Source: Acidobacteriota bacterium (lineage in GTDB: Bacteria; Acidobacteriota; Blastocatellia; Pyrinomonadales; Pyrinomonadaceae). Taken from it: a stretch of DNA of 64,000 bases. The notes beneath the pieces are model-generated. The model was given only the letters and a program-made list of their open reading frames with translations. It was not told the DNA's origin and made no database searches. A program made the position numbers and the translations under genes. This document shows positions 26,788 to 36,481 of this stretch, in pieces (position 1 is the first letter of the stretch; every line of letters starts with the position of its first letter). The stretch is taken from NCBI GenBank assembly GCA_003697135.1, contig RFGC01000035.1, positions 452,586 to 516,585 on the forward strand, read 5' to 3'.

Positions 26788-28341
26788 TCATCTTGAATCA
26801 ACTAAACCAAGCAGATTGGAAATTAAGCCCGATTTAGAAACATGCTCATAACGAATACCTAGATCAGAAAACAAAATCTTGCTTTTTCGATGTGAATTTT
26901 CGGATTTTGAAAAAGTGAATACAGGGATTTCTTCTGGCATTTTCACCTCCACGGCTTTTAAGTCTTCTTTCCCTGTTTTTAAGCACTCAACAACACTTTC
27001 GGGATTTCCTAAAAACACTTTTCCTTCGAGTAACGCAACTGCTAATTCGTCCGCTCGCCAAACATCAGCGCCAAATTCCTGAGCAGGTTTCTTTGCAAAG
27101 TCTATTCCAGCAATAGACTTTTTTAATTTCTCCAAATCCTTAACCTTACCGACAATAACTGAGTTATCTTCATCAAACCTAATTACAAAAATCTCCTGCT
27201 CGACTGAATCCAGAAAATTTTCTGCATCTTTGATGCCGTAAACCTCAAAAAACAAATTAGTAATTGCCGAATACTCTAACAAACTGATGTTCCCGAAAAT
27301 CGAAAGCACGAAACTCCGCCATGCAAGTCTCGGATTTTGAAAACTGTATCTAGTAAAACCTGATGCCTTCAACGGGACAAATCTTACAAGTTCAGAAACT
27401 TCACCCTTGTAAGGCTGAAAGCCTGATTTGAAAACCTCTGTCAAAGATTTTTCCACTTCCACCAAAAAAACGTCTTTGATCTGTCCTTCACTTCCGGACA
27501 TTTGCCACGAGATACTTTCAAGTGAAGAACTTATCGAATCATTGATAGTCTTAAATAAAACTTCTCTCGAATTTTTATCTTCAGAAGCAAAGCTAGCCAC
27601 TGAAGCCGCTACTAGAGCTGATAGCTTGGAGATGCAATCTTTTGAGGCGTAGGCAAAAGCTAATGCATCTTTAGCTTTCTCCCTTTCCCTTTTTATTCGT
27701 TCTACAGTGATAAACTTTTCGCCATATTTGTTCGATTTGCTTTTTCGTTCTGCTAAACCAGAAACTTCCTTCGATGAGTGATTATTCATCTTGTTTTTAG
27801 TCTGCATTGATGCAAATTCAATCAATTCCGAATCGTTAGAAAAAAGAATTAGATTATGCAAAACCAAACAGAAAAATTTTTCCTCTCCATCCGCAGACCA
27901 AACAATTCTACCATCTTCTCTTTTACGGCTCAGATTTTCGCCGTTGAAACTACGAATTATCAAATCAAACTGATTTTCGACAAAAGAGAGATTCGATCTT
28001 TGCCAGTATTCGGTTTTCAAAATACCAAGAAACTTCGGCTTTAGACTGACTATGGCTTCATCCTGATTTTCATTGACTTCTTGAAACTCAAAATCTGTTA
28101 CAGCCAAAGCCAATAGAATTCCCGAAGGAAAATCTCTCAACTGAAAATTTGAAACTCGAGGACTTTGCACTGTCGAAACTAGCTTTTTCAAGTCTTGTGT
28201 TTCAAAGTAGGCTATTGTTTTATCCGGCAATAAATGCAAAATATCTTCGTTTTCTTCGGTTGTGTAAAAAAGGAAAAAGAGGCTTATTGAGATCAGCGCA
28301 ATCGAAAGTAACAAAACAAAAATCCTTTTCTTTTTAGTCAT
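26788..28341 (-). CDS. Membrane-anchored protein of unknown function (DUF3352-like)
   Basis: 517 residues. A basic N-terminus and one hydrophobic helix (about 7-25) suggest an inner-membrane anchor or uncleaved signal. The exported part begins HLLPDKTIAYFETQDLKKLV, similar to the opening of DUF3352-type proteins, which have repeated alpha-beta units built on 'LP..T..Y.E'. Later segments such as FLDSVEQEIFVIRFDED, VIVGKVKDLEKLKKSI and ELAVALLEGKVFLGNPESVVECL repeat that style. No catalytic motif is visible. It is divergent from the SDR gene across 48 bases and has no clear ribosome site. Confidence 0.6.
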   Translation of the reverse strand: MTKKKRIFVLLLSIALISISLFFLFYTTEENEDILHLLPDKTIAYFETQDLKKLVSTVQSPRVSNFQLRDFPSGILLALAVTDFEFQEVNENQDEAIVSLKPKFLGILKTEYWQRSNLSFVENQFDLIIRSFNGENLSRKREDGRIVWSADGEEKFFCLVLHNLILFSNDSELIEFASMQTKNKMNNHSSKEVSGLAERKSKSNKYGEKFITVERIKREREKAKDALAFAYASKDCISKLSALVAASVASFASEDKNSREVLFKTINDSISSSLESISWQMSGSEGQIKDVFLVEVEKSLTEVFKSGFQPYKGEVSELVRFVPLKASGFTRYSFQNPRLAWRSFVLSIFGNISLLEYSAITNLFFEVYGIKDAENFLDSVEQEIFVIRFDEDNSVIVGKVKDLEKLKKSIAGIDFAKKPAQEFGADVWRADELAVALLEGKVFLGNPESVVECLKTGKEDLKAVEVKMPEEIPVFTFSKSENSHRKSKILFSDLGIRYEHVSKSGLISNLLGLVDSR

Positions 28342-28389
28342 TTTTATTCGACGATTCAGGCTTTGTTGTGTTAAGATGCTTCATTCAAG

Positions 28390-29169
28390 ATGAAAGTATT
28401 CGCAGATAAAATTCTACAAGACAAAGTTGCTTTTGTAACCGGTGGTGGAACGGGAATCACCGGCGGAATTGCCAGAGCTTTTGCCGAACATGGAGCCAAA
28501 GTAGCCATCACTTCAAGAAAAATGGAAAATCTTGAAGCGATGCGACAAGTAATAGAGTCAAAAGGTGGGGAATGTTTTGCCATTGTTTCAGATGTTCGCG
28601 ATTATGAAGCTGTTTCAAACGCTATAGCCGAAACGGTCAAACGCTTTGGCAAAATTGACATTGTCGTAAACGGAGCGGCAGGCAATTTCCTTTGCAAAGC
28701 TGAAGAACTTTCGTCAAACGGTTTCGGCGTTGTCGTTGATATTGATACAAAGGGCACTTTCAATGTTTGCAGAGCCGCTTTTGAGGAACTCAAAAAATCA
28801 AAAGGGCAAATTCTAAACATATCTGCAACCCTGCATTATTTGGCGACACCGATGCAGATCCACGTTTCGGCAGCAAAAGCTGGTGTTGACGCAATCACAC
28901 GAAATCTTTCGGTAGAGTGGGGCCGCTATGGCATCAGAGTAAATGGAATTGCTCCAGGTCCCATCGAAGATACAGAAGGCATGAGAAGACTTTTACCTGA
29001 AAACATGAAAGAGAAATTAAGAGAAAGAATTCCGCTTCAAAGATTCGGCAAAATTTCTGACATAGAAAATGCCGCACTCTTTTTATGCTCAGACGCCGCA
29101 AGCTACATAAACGGCGTTACCTTAGTCGTAGATGGCGGACATTGGTTAACAGGAACGAGTTTTTTCTAG
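28390..29169 (+). CDS. SDR family oxidoreductase, 2,4-dienoyl-CoA reductase-like
   Basis: 259 residues, classical SDR. It has the cofactor motif GGGTGITGGIA (residues 18-28), NGAAGNF in place of the usual NNAG, and the segment ISATLHYLATPMQIHVSAAKAG with the conserved lysine but no YxxxK tyrosine. This pattern, and the following WGRYGIRVNGIAPGPIEDTEG, are characteristic of peroxisomal-type dienoyl-CoA reductase (DECR2-like) proteins, which use NADPH to reduce 2,4-dienoyl-CoA during oxidation of unsaturated fatty acids. No other beta-oxidation gene is adjacent. Confidence 0.85.
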   Translation: MKVFADKILQDKVAFVTGGGTGITGGIARAFAEHGAKVAITSRKMENLEAMRQVIESKGGECFAIVSDVRDYEAVSNAIAETVKRFGKIDIVVNGAAGNFLCKAEELSSNGFGVVVDIDTKGTFNVCRAAFEELKKSKGQILNISATLHYLATPMQIHVSAAKAGVDAITRNLSVEWGRYGIRVNGIAPGPIEDTEGMRRLLPENMKEKLRERIPLQRFGKISDIENAALFLCSDAASYINGVTLVVDGGHWLTGTSFF

Positions 29170-29247
29170 AAAAACTTTAGCTTTTCAAGTCATAATATAA
29201 ACGCAGGGCTTCAACAATCCATTGACTACACTTTAAGGATTTTGAAA

Positions 29248-30744
29248 ATGATTAAGATTACACCAAAATCTTTTGGAGAGTTTCTTGAAGAAGCCAAAAA
29301 AGGCAATGTCGTTCCAGTTACGCGAAAGGTTTTGGCAGACCTAAATACACCTGTTAGCGCATTCTTGCAAGTTTGTAGCAGTTCAGACAAGTTTTTTCTT
29401 TTTGAATCCATCGAAGGCGGTGAACGCTTGGCACGTTACTCATTCTTGGCCGCTAATCCTTACTTAATCGTAAAAGCAAGAGGAAGAAAAATAATCGTCG
29501 AGGAATTCGGTCAAATTAGCACACTTGAAGACACTTTGATTTTTGATTATCTAAAAGAACATTTTGCTAAAAGAAAACTTGCAGTTCGTTCAGGACTACC
29601 CCCACTTTGTGGAGGAGCTGTCGGATTCATAGCTTATGATTTGATTAGGCTCATCGAGCCAATCCTTGACGATGGCAAGGAATACAATACAAATGATGCT
29701 GTTTGGATGTTTTTCAAAAACGTAATTGTTTTCGATCACCTCCGCCAAACGATTGAAATTGTTTCTGTTGTTTTCACCGATGAAGCCGAAGAAGACGAAA
29801 ACATCTTGCGCGAACTTTATCAAATAGCAATTGCTGAAACCGAAAGAATTGAAAAACTTCTTCTCCAACCTATTCCAATCCCCGTTAATCCCTTAATTCA
29901 TAATAAAGACAAACGCATAATCTCAAACTTCACAAAGGCTGAATTCATAGAAGCTGTCAAGAAAATAAAGGAACACATTCTAGCTGGTGACGTTTATCAG
30001 GTTGTTTTATCTCAAAACTTCAAACAAGAAACCGAAGCAACACCAATCAACATCTATCGTGCTTTGAGAGTAATAAATCCTTCGCCTTATATGTTCCTTT
30101 TAAGAACAGGCGATGAAACCTTGATAGGCTCTTCACCCGAGATGCTTATTCGTGTTCGTGGGAAAGCCTTAGAGTATCGCCCAATTGCAGGAACTCGTAA
30201 AAGAGGTCAAGACGAAACCGAGGATTGGATATTAGGCGAAGACTTGCGTTCGGACGAAAAAGAAATCGCCGAACACATAATGCTAGTTGATTTGGGAAGA
30301 AACGATTTAGGAAAGGTCGCTGAATTCGGCTCTATCGAGATCGAGGAACTGATGAAGATAGAAAAATACAGCCATGTCCAACACATGGTCACGAGTTTGA
30401 AAGCAACATTGCGTTCTGATCTAGACTGCTTTGATGCATTAGTAGCTTGTTTTCCGGCAGGAACAGTCTCTGGAGCGCCGAAGGTTAGTGCTATGAAAAT
30501 CATTAGCGAGCTTGAGCCTACTCCGCGCGGCGTTTATGCCGGTGCAGTCGGTTATGTTGATTATGCCGGCAACCTCGATACTTGTATTGCTATTCGCACC
30601 ATTCAAATTCGCGGTAGCACCGCATCAATTCAAGCAGGGGCAGGAATTGTCGCAGATTCCGTGCCCGAAAAAGAATATGAAGAATGCCTAAACAAAGCCA
30701 AAGCTTTGATAAAAGCAATCGAGGTGGCAGAGAAAGTATTCTAA
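29248..30744 (+). CDS. trpE: Anthranilate synthase component I
   Basis: 498 residues from ATG 29248, ten bases after AAGGA (TTG 29242 lies too close to that site). TrpE converts chorismate and ammonia to anthranilate. Chorismate-binding motifs are clear: HILAGDVYQVVLSQ, IGSSPEMLIRV, RPIAGTRKRG, LRSDEKEIAEHIMLVDLGRNDLGKV, VSGAPKVSAMKI and QAGAGIVADS. The N-terminal region has ESIEGGERLARYSF, close to the tryptophan feedback site of the family. It heads a unit with an ankyrin lipoprotein, trpG and trpD; no trp attenuator or leader peptide was recognised upstream. Confidence 0.95.
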   Translation: MIKITPKSFGEFLEEAKKGNVVPVTRKVLADLNTPVSAFLQVCSSSDKFFLFESIEGGERLARYSFLAANPYLIVKARGRKIIVEEFGQISTLEDTLIFDYLKEHFAKRKLAVRSGLPPLCGGAVGFIAYDLIRLIEPILDDGKEYNTNDAVWMFFKNVIVFDHLRQTIEIVSVVFTDEAEEDENILRELYQIAIAETERIEKLLLQPIPIPVNPLIHNKDKRIISNFTKAEFIEAVKKIKEHILAGDVYQVVLSQNFKQETEATPINIYRALRVINPSPYMFLLRTGDETLIGSSPEMLIRVRGKALEYRPIAGTRKRGQDETEDWILGEDLRSDEKEIAEHIMLVDLGRNDLGKVAEFGSIEIEELMKIEKYSHVQHMVTSLKATLRSDLDCFDALVACFPAGTVSGAPKVSAMKIISELEPTPRGVYAGAVGYVDYAGNLDTCIAIRTIQIRGSTASIQAGAGIVADSVPEKEYEECLNKAKALIKAIEVAEKVF

Positions 30745-30755
30745 AAATCGAACCC

Positions 30756-31568
30756 ATGAAGAAATTATTAACTTTACTGCTGTTTTGCTTTTTGCTTATC
30801 GGTTGCGATAGCCGCGATGAAAAATCCTCGCCCGAAATGGCTAAGAATATCTTGAAAATTCGCGGCTATGCCTTCACTCAAGAAGATTTCTTCCGCGCAA
30901 TTCAACAAAACGATAGAGTCGCAGTAGGCGGTTTTCTAGATGCCGGATTCGATCCAAACACAAAAAACAAGCGCGGAGAAACTGCCTTAACTTATTCCAT
31001 CGCAAATGCTGAATTTGAAACAGTAAAACTCATCGCAGACCGCGCAGACATCAATCTGAAAGATGACCTAGGACAGTTCCCACTCCATCTCGCTTTATCG
31101 AAGCAGAAGGAAGAAATTTTCAACTATCTTTTAGAAAAGGGTGCTGATGTAAACATTGGCGGAGCTAAAGGAAACCTGAAGAATCAAACGGTGCTTTATT
31201 TGGCAGTAACTCGCGGAAGAGAGGATTTGGTGGAAAAACTTTTGGAAAAAGGCGCTGATCCGAACATTGCCGATAGCGAAGGCGGACTTCCGTTAGCTGA
31301 AGCCTGTATTGGCGCTACCGTAAACCCGAATATCGTTCAGATGCTCATCAACAAAGGCGCAAACGTAAACTTAGCCGAAGCTAACGGCGTAACACCGCTG
31401 ATGTATATTGCCGAAAACAACAAAGCTCCACTAGAAGTTCGCAAAGCTGTCGTGGAAATACTTCTAAAGGCTGGAGCCGACAAAAAGCTAAAAGACAAAA
31501 AAGGAAAAACTGCTTTTGATTGGGCAACTGAAAGAAAAAATACCGAAATCGCTCAAATGTTGAGGTAG
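30756..31568 (+). CDS. Ankyrin-repeat lipoprotein inside the trp unit
   Basis: 270 residues from ATG 30756 (the frame is open upstream only inside trpE). The N-terminus is a lipoprotein signal with lipobox LLIGC (Cys17). Residues about 40-270 are six or seven ankyrin repeats of about 33 residues, for example RGETALTYSIANAEFETVK, GQFPLHLALSKQKEEIFNYL and GVTPLMYIAENN. Ankyrin repeats mediate protein binding, and lipidation puts this protein on the periplasmic face of a membrane. It sits 11 bases after trpE and 6 bases before trpG, so it must share their transcript, although nothing links it to tryptophan synthesis. Confidence 0.88.
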   Translation: MKKLLTLLLFCFLLIGCDSRDEKSSPEMAKNILKIRGYAFTQEDFFRAIQQNDRVAVGGFLDAGFDPNTKNKRGETALTYSIANAEFETVKLIADRADINLKDDLGQFPLHLALSKQKEEIFNYLLEKGADVNIGGAKGNLKNQTVLYLAVTRGREDLVEKLLEKGADPNIADSEGGLPLAEACIGATVNPNIVQMLINKGANVNLAEANGVTPLMYIAENNKAPLEVRKAVVEILLKAGADKKLKDKKGKTAFDWATERKNTEIAQMLR

Positions 31569-31574
31569 GTAGCT

Positions 31575-32138
31575 ATGCTTCTCGTCATTGATAATTATGA
31601 TTCTTTTACCTACAACTTGGTTCAGTATCTAGGCGAACTCGGTGCAGAGATGATAGTTCGCCGCAATGACCAAATCACAATTGAGGAAATAAAAAAGATG
31701 AAACCTGATAGGATCGTCATCTCCCCAGGTCCCGGCACTCCAGACAGTGCAGGCATTACGCTAAAGGTTATCGAGAAGTTTTACAACAAAGTGCCGATAC
31801 TTGGAGTTTGTCTAGGTCATCAAGCTATAGGACAGTTTTTCGGTGGGAAGGTAGTGCGCGCTCCTTTTCCTGTTCACGGGAAATATGCTGAAATATGCCA
31901 CGACAATAAAACTATTTTTGAAGGCTTGACATATCGGTTCAAAGCTGCGCGCTACCATTCCTTGATTGTAGAAAGAGAAAGTTTGCCCGATTCTTTAGAA
32001 ATTTCTGCCACCACACCAGACGGACTCATAATGGGATTGAGGCATAGAAACTACCGAGTCGAAGGCGTGCAGTTTCATCCTGAATCAATCCTTACGCCAG
32101 AAGGAAAAAAACTCTTGCAAAACTTTTTGAACTTGTAA
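31575..32138 (+). CDS. trpG: Anthranilate synthase component II (glutamine amidotransferase)
   Basis: 187 residues, a class I glutamine amidotransferase supplying ammonia to TrpE; such subunits can also serve aminodeoxychorismate synthase (PabA), and only context distinguishes them. The catalytic triad is visible as Cys79 in [10 protein letters not shown] and His168/Glu170 in VQFHPESI, with oxyanion residues in SPGPGTPD (50-57). It is one base upstream of trpD and in the same unit as trpE, which favours the tryptophan role; dual TrpG/PabA use is possible. Confidence 0.92.
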   Translation: MLLVIDNYDSFTYNLVQYLGELGAEMIVRRNDQITIEEIKKMKPDRIVISPGPGTPDSAGITLKVIEKFYNKVPILGVCLGHQAIGQFFGGKVVRAPFPVHGKYAEICHDNKTIFEGLTYRFKAARYHSLIVERESLPDSLEISATTPDGLIMGLRHRNYRVEGVQFHPESILTPEGKKLLQNFLNL

Positions 32139-32139
32139 T

Positions 32140-33210
32140 ATGGCTAGAAACGAATGGTTGCTGTCAACAAAGCCTATCAGTAGCCAAGCTGATACCGAAT
32201 TGTATCCTTTTCTGATCCGATTGATGCGTGGTGAAAATCTCTCTTTTCAAGAAGCGGAAGAATTTTTCTCGGCTTTGACAAGCGAAACTGCAAACCATGC
32301 ACAAATTGCTGCTGCTTTAGTTGCTCTCACAATCAAGGGCGAAACGGCTGAAGAATTAGCCGGAATGGCTAAAGCGATGAGAGCGAAAGCTATAAAAATC
32401 AACACCAGCCATAAAAATTTCATAGACACAGCAGGCACAGGCTCCGGCAAGAAGAAGGTTTTCAACGTATCAACGGCATCGGCATTCGTGATTGCAGGAG
32501 CGGGTTTACCAGTAGCAAAACATGGCAACCGTGCAATCAGCAGTAAAACGGGAAGTGCCGATGTTTTGGAGGCTTTAGGTGCAAAAATAAATGTTAATCC
32601 AGAAATCGAAGAATCGTGCTTAGAAACCATCGGAATATGTTTCATGTTTGCACCTAAATTTCACCCTGCACTGGTTAAGGTTGGAGAAGTTCGCCGCAAT
32701 CTTGGAATCAGAACTACGATGAATCTTCTAGGACCGCTTTCAAACCCGGCCGCGGCGCCAAAACAAATCATAGGTGTTTGGCATCTGTCTTTGGTCGAAC
32801 CAATGGCTAAAGCTTTGGCACTTCTAAACACTGAAAAAGCTTGGGTTTTTCACGGCTTAGATGGGCTAGACGAAATTACGCTCTCGGATGAAACTTTCGT
32901 AGCTGAAGTTACAAAAGACAAAGTAGCGACCTTCAAAATAGCGCCCGAAGATTTTGGCTTGAAACGCTATCCGATTGAAAATCTTCGTGTCGAATCGCCA
33001 GAAGCAAGCGCCGAAATTATAAAAGAAATGCTGCAAGGCAAACGCCGAGATGAAGCTAGAAGCTTGGTTATAATAAATGCGGCAGCGGCACTTTTCGTTG
33101 CAGGTTTAGCCGAAAATCTCCGTGATGCAACGCGTCTAGCAGAACAAAGCATTGATAGCGGACAGGCATTCGACAAACTTCAAAAATTCGTTGAATTAAC
33201 CAACAAGTAA
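32140..33210 (+). CDS. trpD: Anthranilate phosphoribosyltransferase
   Basis: 356 residues. It transfers phosphoribose from PRPP to anthranilate. Family motifs are GTGSGKKKVFNVSTASAFV (PRPP loop), KHGNRAISSKTGSADVLEALG, FAPKFHPALVKVGEVRRNLGIRT and NLLGPLSNPA. Residues 1-20 form a slightly longer N-terminus than usual. The start codon follows the trpG stop by one base. The pathway genes trpC, trpF, trpB and trpA are not in the window, so the operon is split or ends here; recG converges from the other side. Confidence 0.94.
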   Translation: MARNEWLLSTKPISSQADTELYPFLIRLMRGENLSFQEAEEFFSALTSETANHAQIAAALVALTIKGETAEELAGMAKAMRAKAIKINTSHKNFIDTAGTGSGKKKVFNVSTASAFVIAGAGLPVAKHGNRAISSKTGSADVLEALGAKINVNPEIEESCLETIGICFMFAPKFHPALVKVGEVRRNLGIRTTMNLLGPLSNPAAAPKQIIGVWHLSLVEPMAKALALLNTEKAWVFHGLDGLDEITLSDETFVAEVTKDKVATFKIAPEDFGLKRYPIENLRVESPEASAEIIKEMLQGKRRDEARSLVIINAAAALFVAGLAENLRDATRLAEQSIDSGQAFDKLQKFVELTNK

Positions 33211-33293
33211 AGCACACCTAAGACGGAATTTTGTTTCGCATGTAATCTCTTGCAAAAACTTTTTAATTCTCAAGTCTCTCGACAAAACTTTTT

Positions 33294-35693
33294 TCAGCCG
33301 ATACCAGCCAATCTAAAGCGTGGATTTGACTTAGCAATCTCGATCATCTTCGCAGTTTCTGCAGTCAAGCCTTTGTCCTTCAAATAATTTTGCGCTTCGA
33401 TTCTTGCTCTTTCGAGAATTTCCAAGTCACGGACGATATTGCCGACTCTGAAATCCGGCAAGCCAGATTGTTTAGTGCCCAGAATGTCGCCGGGGCCGCG
33501 CAATTCCAAATCCTTTTCAGCAATTTTGAATCCGTCATTGGTTTCTTCCATGATTCCCAGACGTTCTTTCGCTGTTTCAGTCTTTTTGTCGCCTGTCATC
33601 AAAACACAGTAGCTTTGCGATGCACCTCTACCAACACGCCCTCGCAACTGGTGAAGTTGAGAAAGCCCGAATCTTTCCGCATGTTCAACAATCATCAAAG
33701 AAGCGTTCGGGACATCAACTCCCACTTCTATCACAGTTGTTGAAACTAAAATCTGTATCTTTCCAGACGCAAAATCGCGCATTATTTCATCTTTTTCAGC
33801 AGGTCTCATCTTTCCATGCAAAAGTCCCACGCGATATTGCGGGAAAATTTGCTTGCTCAGCTTTTCATACATTTCAGTTGCCGCTTTCAAATCCATTTTT
33901 TCGGACTCTTCAACCAGCGGATAGACGATATAAACCTGCCTTCCCAGATCAACTTCTCGCTTAATGCCGCGATATACGCCTTCGCGCTTATCTTCTCCCA
34001 ATACGACTGTCTTAACTGGCGTTCGTCCAGGCGGAAGTTCATCAATAACAGAAATTTCTAAATCTCCATAAACCGTCATAGCAAGCGAGCGCGGTATCGG
34101 CGTTGCCGTCATGACTAAAACATCAATGTTGTAGCCTCTTGATTGAAGTTCTGCTCTTTGCAAAACACCGAATCTGTGCTGTTCATCTATCACTGCTAAC
34201 CCTAAATTCTTGAACTTCACGCCTTCCTGAATCAAGGCATGTGTTCCTATAACTGCATCTACTTTACCTTCGGCTATCTCTTTTTGAATACGGCGTTTTT
34301 CAGAAGGTTTCAGTCCGCCCACCAAAAGCTCAACCTTGTAAGGAAGTTTTCCTTCAAGAAGGCTTTTTATCTTTCGTGCGTGTTGTTCGGCAAGTATTTC
34401 CGTTGGCACCATCAATGCCGCTTGATAGCCATTCTCCATTGCAAGAAGCATTGCTAAAAGAGCAACAATGGTTTTCCCACTTCCTACATCACCTTGAATG
34501 AGCCTATTCATCGGCACCTCGGAAGTCATATCCTTGAAAATTCTCTCTACAACTCTTTTTTGAGCCGATGTTAACTCAAAAGGCAGGATTGAAAATATCC
34601 TTTGCCTGATTGCATCGTTTATCTCGATTACAGTTCCCTTTCTTTCTAGTTCTCTTTCTCTTCTCTTCAACTGCAAGCAAAATGAAACCCAAAAAAATTC
34701 TTCAAAAATCAATCGCTGATGAGCTTGCGAACGAGCTTGTATGTATTCTTTCAAGTCTGAGTTTTCGGGCGGAAAGTGAATTTCGCGAATTGCTTGCCTA
34801 AGCGGAATCAAGTTTTGCCTTTTGAGCAACGACTGTGGCAGTTTTTCTTCGATGCTGTCGTAGTCGAGTTTTTGCAGAACGTCGAAAATAATCTCACGTA
34901 GCTTTTTAGTCTGAAAAATGCCCAGCTTTCGATAAACTGGGACGCGCCTTCCCGTGTGAATCATCGGGAATTGATCGGACTCATCAAACTCCTCATCCTC
35001 CAATGATTCTTCCGATTCCTCAAAGTCATCTTTGGCTTTAAGATCGCTTTGAGTTGTAGCGCTGGCGTCGGTTTTAGCGAAATAATCAAAAAGAGTGCTT
35101 GAAGCACCTGAGTTTCCAGGTGAAGATAAATCCGTGTCAACAGGCAAGATTTCCAATTCATCAGGTTTGTTTATTTTTAGCGAGAAAGTGGCTTTTTTAA
35201 TATCCCATTCCCATTTACCGTATGCAACAAATCTCGTTCCGCGCTTAAAGCGTGACTCATGATATTTGATTATCTGCTCTGCACGTTTTCCCGAAACAAA
35301 CCACCAAACAACAACCGGTTTGTAAAACATTTCGGCATCAGAAGCTGAAATCTCGAAAATGTAGAGCGGTGGCTGTTTCGGATCGCGATTTTTTCCGACC
35401 TTGTATCCACCAGCAACCCGAACGTATAAATCGAGCGAAGCTTCCATGCCGACGCGTAGTTGTGGGATTTTTATGAGATTCGATCTATCTTCCCAGCGCA
35501 TCGGCAGATAATAAAGCAAGTCTTCAACCGTAACTTCATTAAGATTTCGCTTTTCGGCTATCGTGGCGAGTGCCAAAGCCAATTTGCGTGCTCGGTGTTT
35601 TGTCAAACCCGCTATTCCGTATTCATGCAAGCTAACCAAAGGTGTTTGAAATGTAAGTTTCGATGCATTTGATTTTTTCTCGTCACCGCTCAT
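33294..35693 (-). CDS. recG: ATP-dependent DNA helicase RecG
   Basis: About 799 residues, roughly 100 longer than typical RecG. It remodels stalled forks and Holliday junctions. The helicase motifs are clear: Walker A GDVGSGKT, DEQH box VIDEQHRFGVLQR, TATPIPRSLAM, STTVIEVGVDVPNA and QLRGRVGRG, followed by the RecG-specific end. The N-terminal wedge/OB region is split by an acidic, Ser/Thr/Glu/Asp-rich linker at about residues 186-243 that is not part of the standard fold. The ATG at 35693 is chosen over TTG 35699. An SDR gene lies just upstream on the same strand. Confidence 0.94.
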   Translation of the reverse strand: MSGDEKKSNASKLTFQTPLVSLHEYGIAGLTKHRARKLALALATIAEKRNLNEVTVEDLLYYLPMRWEDRSNLIKIPQLRVGMEASLDLYVRVAGGYKVGKNRDPKQPPLYIFEISASDAEMFYKPVVVWWFVSGKRAEQIIKYHESRFKRGTRFVAYGKWEWDIKKATFSLKINKPDELEILPVDTDLSSPGNSGASSTLFDYFAKTDASATTQSDLKAKDDFEESEESLEDEEFDESDQFPMIHTGRRVPVYRKLGIFQTKKLREIIFDVLQKLDYDSIEEKLPQSLLKRQNLIPLRQAIREIHFPPENSDLKEYIQARSQAHQRLIFEEFFWVSFCLQLKRRERELERKGTVIEINDAIRQRIFSILPFELTSAQKRVVERIFKDMTSEVPMNRLIQGDVGSGKTIVALLAMLLAMENGYQAALMVPTEILAEQHARKIKSLLEGKLPYKVELLVGGLKPSEKRRIQKEIAEGKVDAVIGTHALIQEGVKFKNLGLAVIDEQHRFGVLQRAELQSRGYNIDVLVMTATPIPRSLAMTVYGDLEISVIDELPPGRTPVKTVVLGEDKREGVYRGIKREVDLGRQVYIVYPLVEESEKMDLKAATEMYEKLSKQIFPQYRVGLLHGKMRPAEKDEIMRDFASGKIQILVSTTVIEVGVDVPNASLMIVEHAERFGLSQLHQLRGRVGRGASQSYCVLMTGDKKTETAKERLGIMEETNDGFKIAEKDLELRGPGDILGTKQSGLPDFRVGNIVRDLEILERARIEAQNYLKDKGLTAETAKMIEIAKSNPRFRLAGIG

Positions 35694-35736
35694 CTTCAAT
35701 TCTGTCGTTATTTCTTAACTTCCAGCTTATTTAGTT

Positions 35737-36453
35737 TCATTTCCTCGGTGGTTTGCTAGGTCTGATTTCAATCTTACTCGGCAAGGCTCGTGGATGCATC
35801 TTCAACAAGTCAAGCACAACTTCTGCGATGTCTTCTGGTTGAAGTTGCCATGCTCGATCCTCAGAAGGAGCGTCGTTGCCGAACGACGTATTTACCGAAC
35901 CGGGACAAATGTAGCTTACCTTTATGTTGTCATGACGGACTTCTTGCATCAGTGCTTCTGAAAACCCATTCAAGGCAAATTTTGAAGCATTGTAAGCCGC
36001 CATTCTTGGGTGAGCATTCTGTCCCGCAAGGCTGGAGATGTTTATGATATAGCCGCCACCTCGCCTTTTCATCATGGGCACTGCGTAATGACAAGCATAG
36101 AAAACACCGAAAAGATTCGTCTCCAAGGTTTGCCTAAATTCATCGCCCGACATTTCTTCGACGGTTTTACCGATGATTCCGATTCCAGCATTGTTAATCA
36201 AAATATCCAATCCGCCGAACAGATATTCACAGTGTTGCAAGCAAGTTCGCACCTGCTCTTCGCTACGAACATCGCAGATTTCACCTTCAACCCTGCCGTA
36301 TGAAGAAAGCTCATTCAAGGCTTTTTTTATGTCCGATTGAGTCCTAGCGCAGATGAAAACTCTAGCACCTGCCTTCAAAAGCTCCCTTGCTATCGCAAAT
36401 CCGATGCCTTTTGTCCCACCTGTGACAAATGCAACTTTCCCGTTCAAGTTCAT
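35737..36453 (-). CDS. SDR family oxidoreductase (FabG-like)
   Basis: 238 residues, classical SDR with cofactor motif TGGTKGIGFAIA (11-22), NNAGIG, and the catalytic Ser/Tyr/Lys set (ISSLAGQ; YNASKFAL), then PGSVNTSF. The enzyme is an NAD(P)H-dependent reductase or dehydrogenase of unknown substrate; similarity in style to 3-ketoacyl reductases does not fix the role. It lies 44 bases upstream of recG and 29 bases downstream of the acid phosphatase gene on the same strand. Confidence 0.85.
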   Translation of the reverse strand: MNLNGKVAFVTGGTKGIGFAIARELLKAGARVFICARTQSDIKKALNELSSYGRVEGEICDVRSEEQVRTCLQHCEYLFGGLDILINNAGIGIIGKTVEEMSGDEFRQTLETNLFGVFYACHYAVPMMKRRGGGYIINISSLAGQNAHPRMAAYNASKFALNGFSEALMQEVRHDNIKVSYICPGSVNTSFGNDAPSEDRAWQLQPEDIAEVVLDLLKMHPRALPSKIEIRPSKPPRK

Positions 36454-36481
36454 AACTTAATCTCCATCAGTCTTAAGGTTT

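Noticed and set aside
29180..29247. Possible trp leader or attenuator before trpE
   Set aside because: No leader peptide with Trp codons and no alternative hairpins were found.
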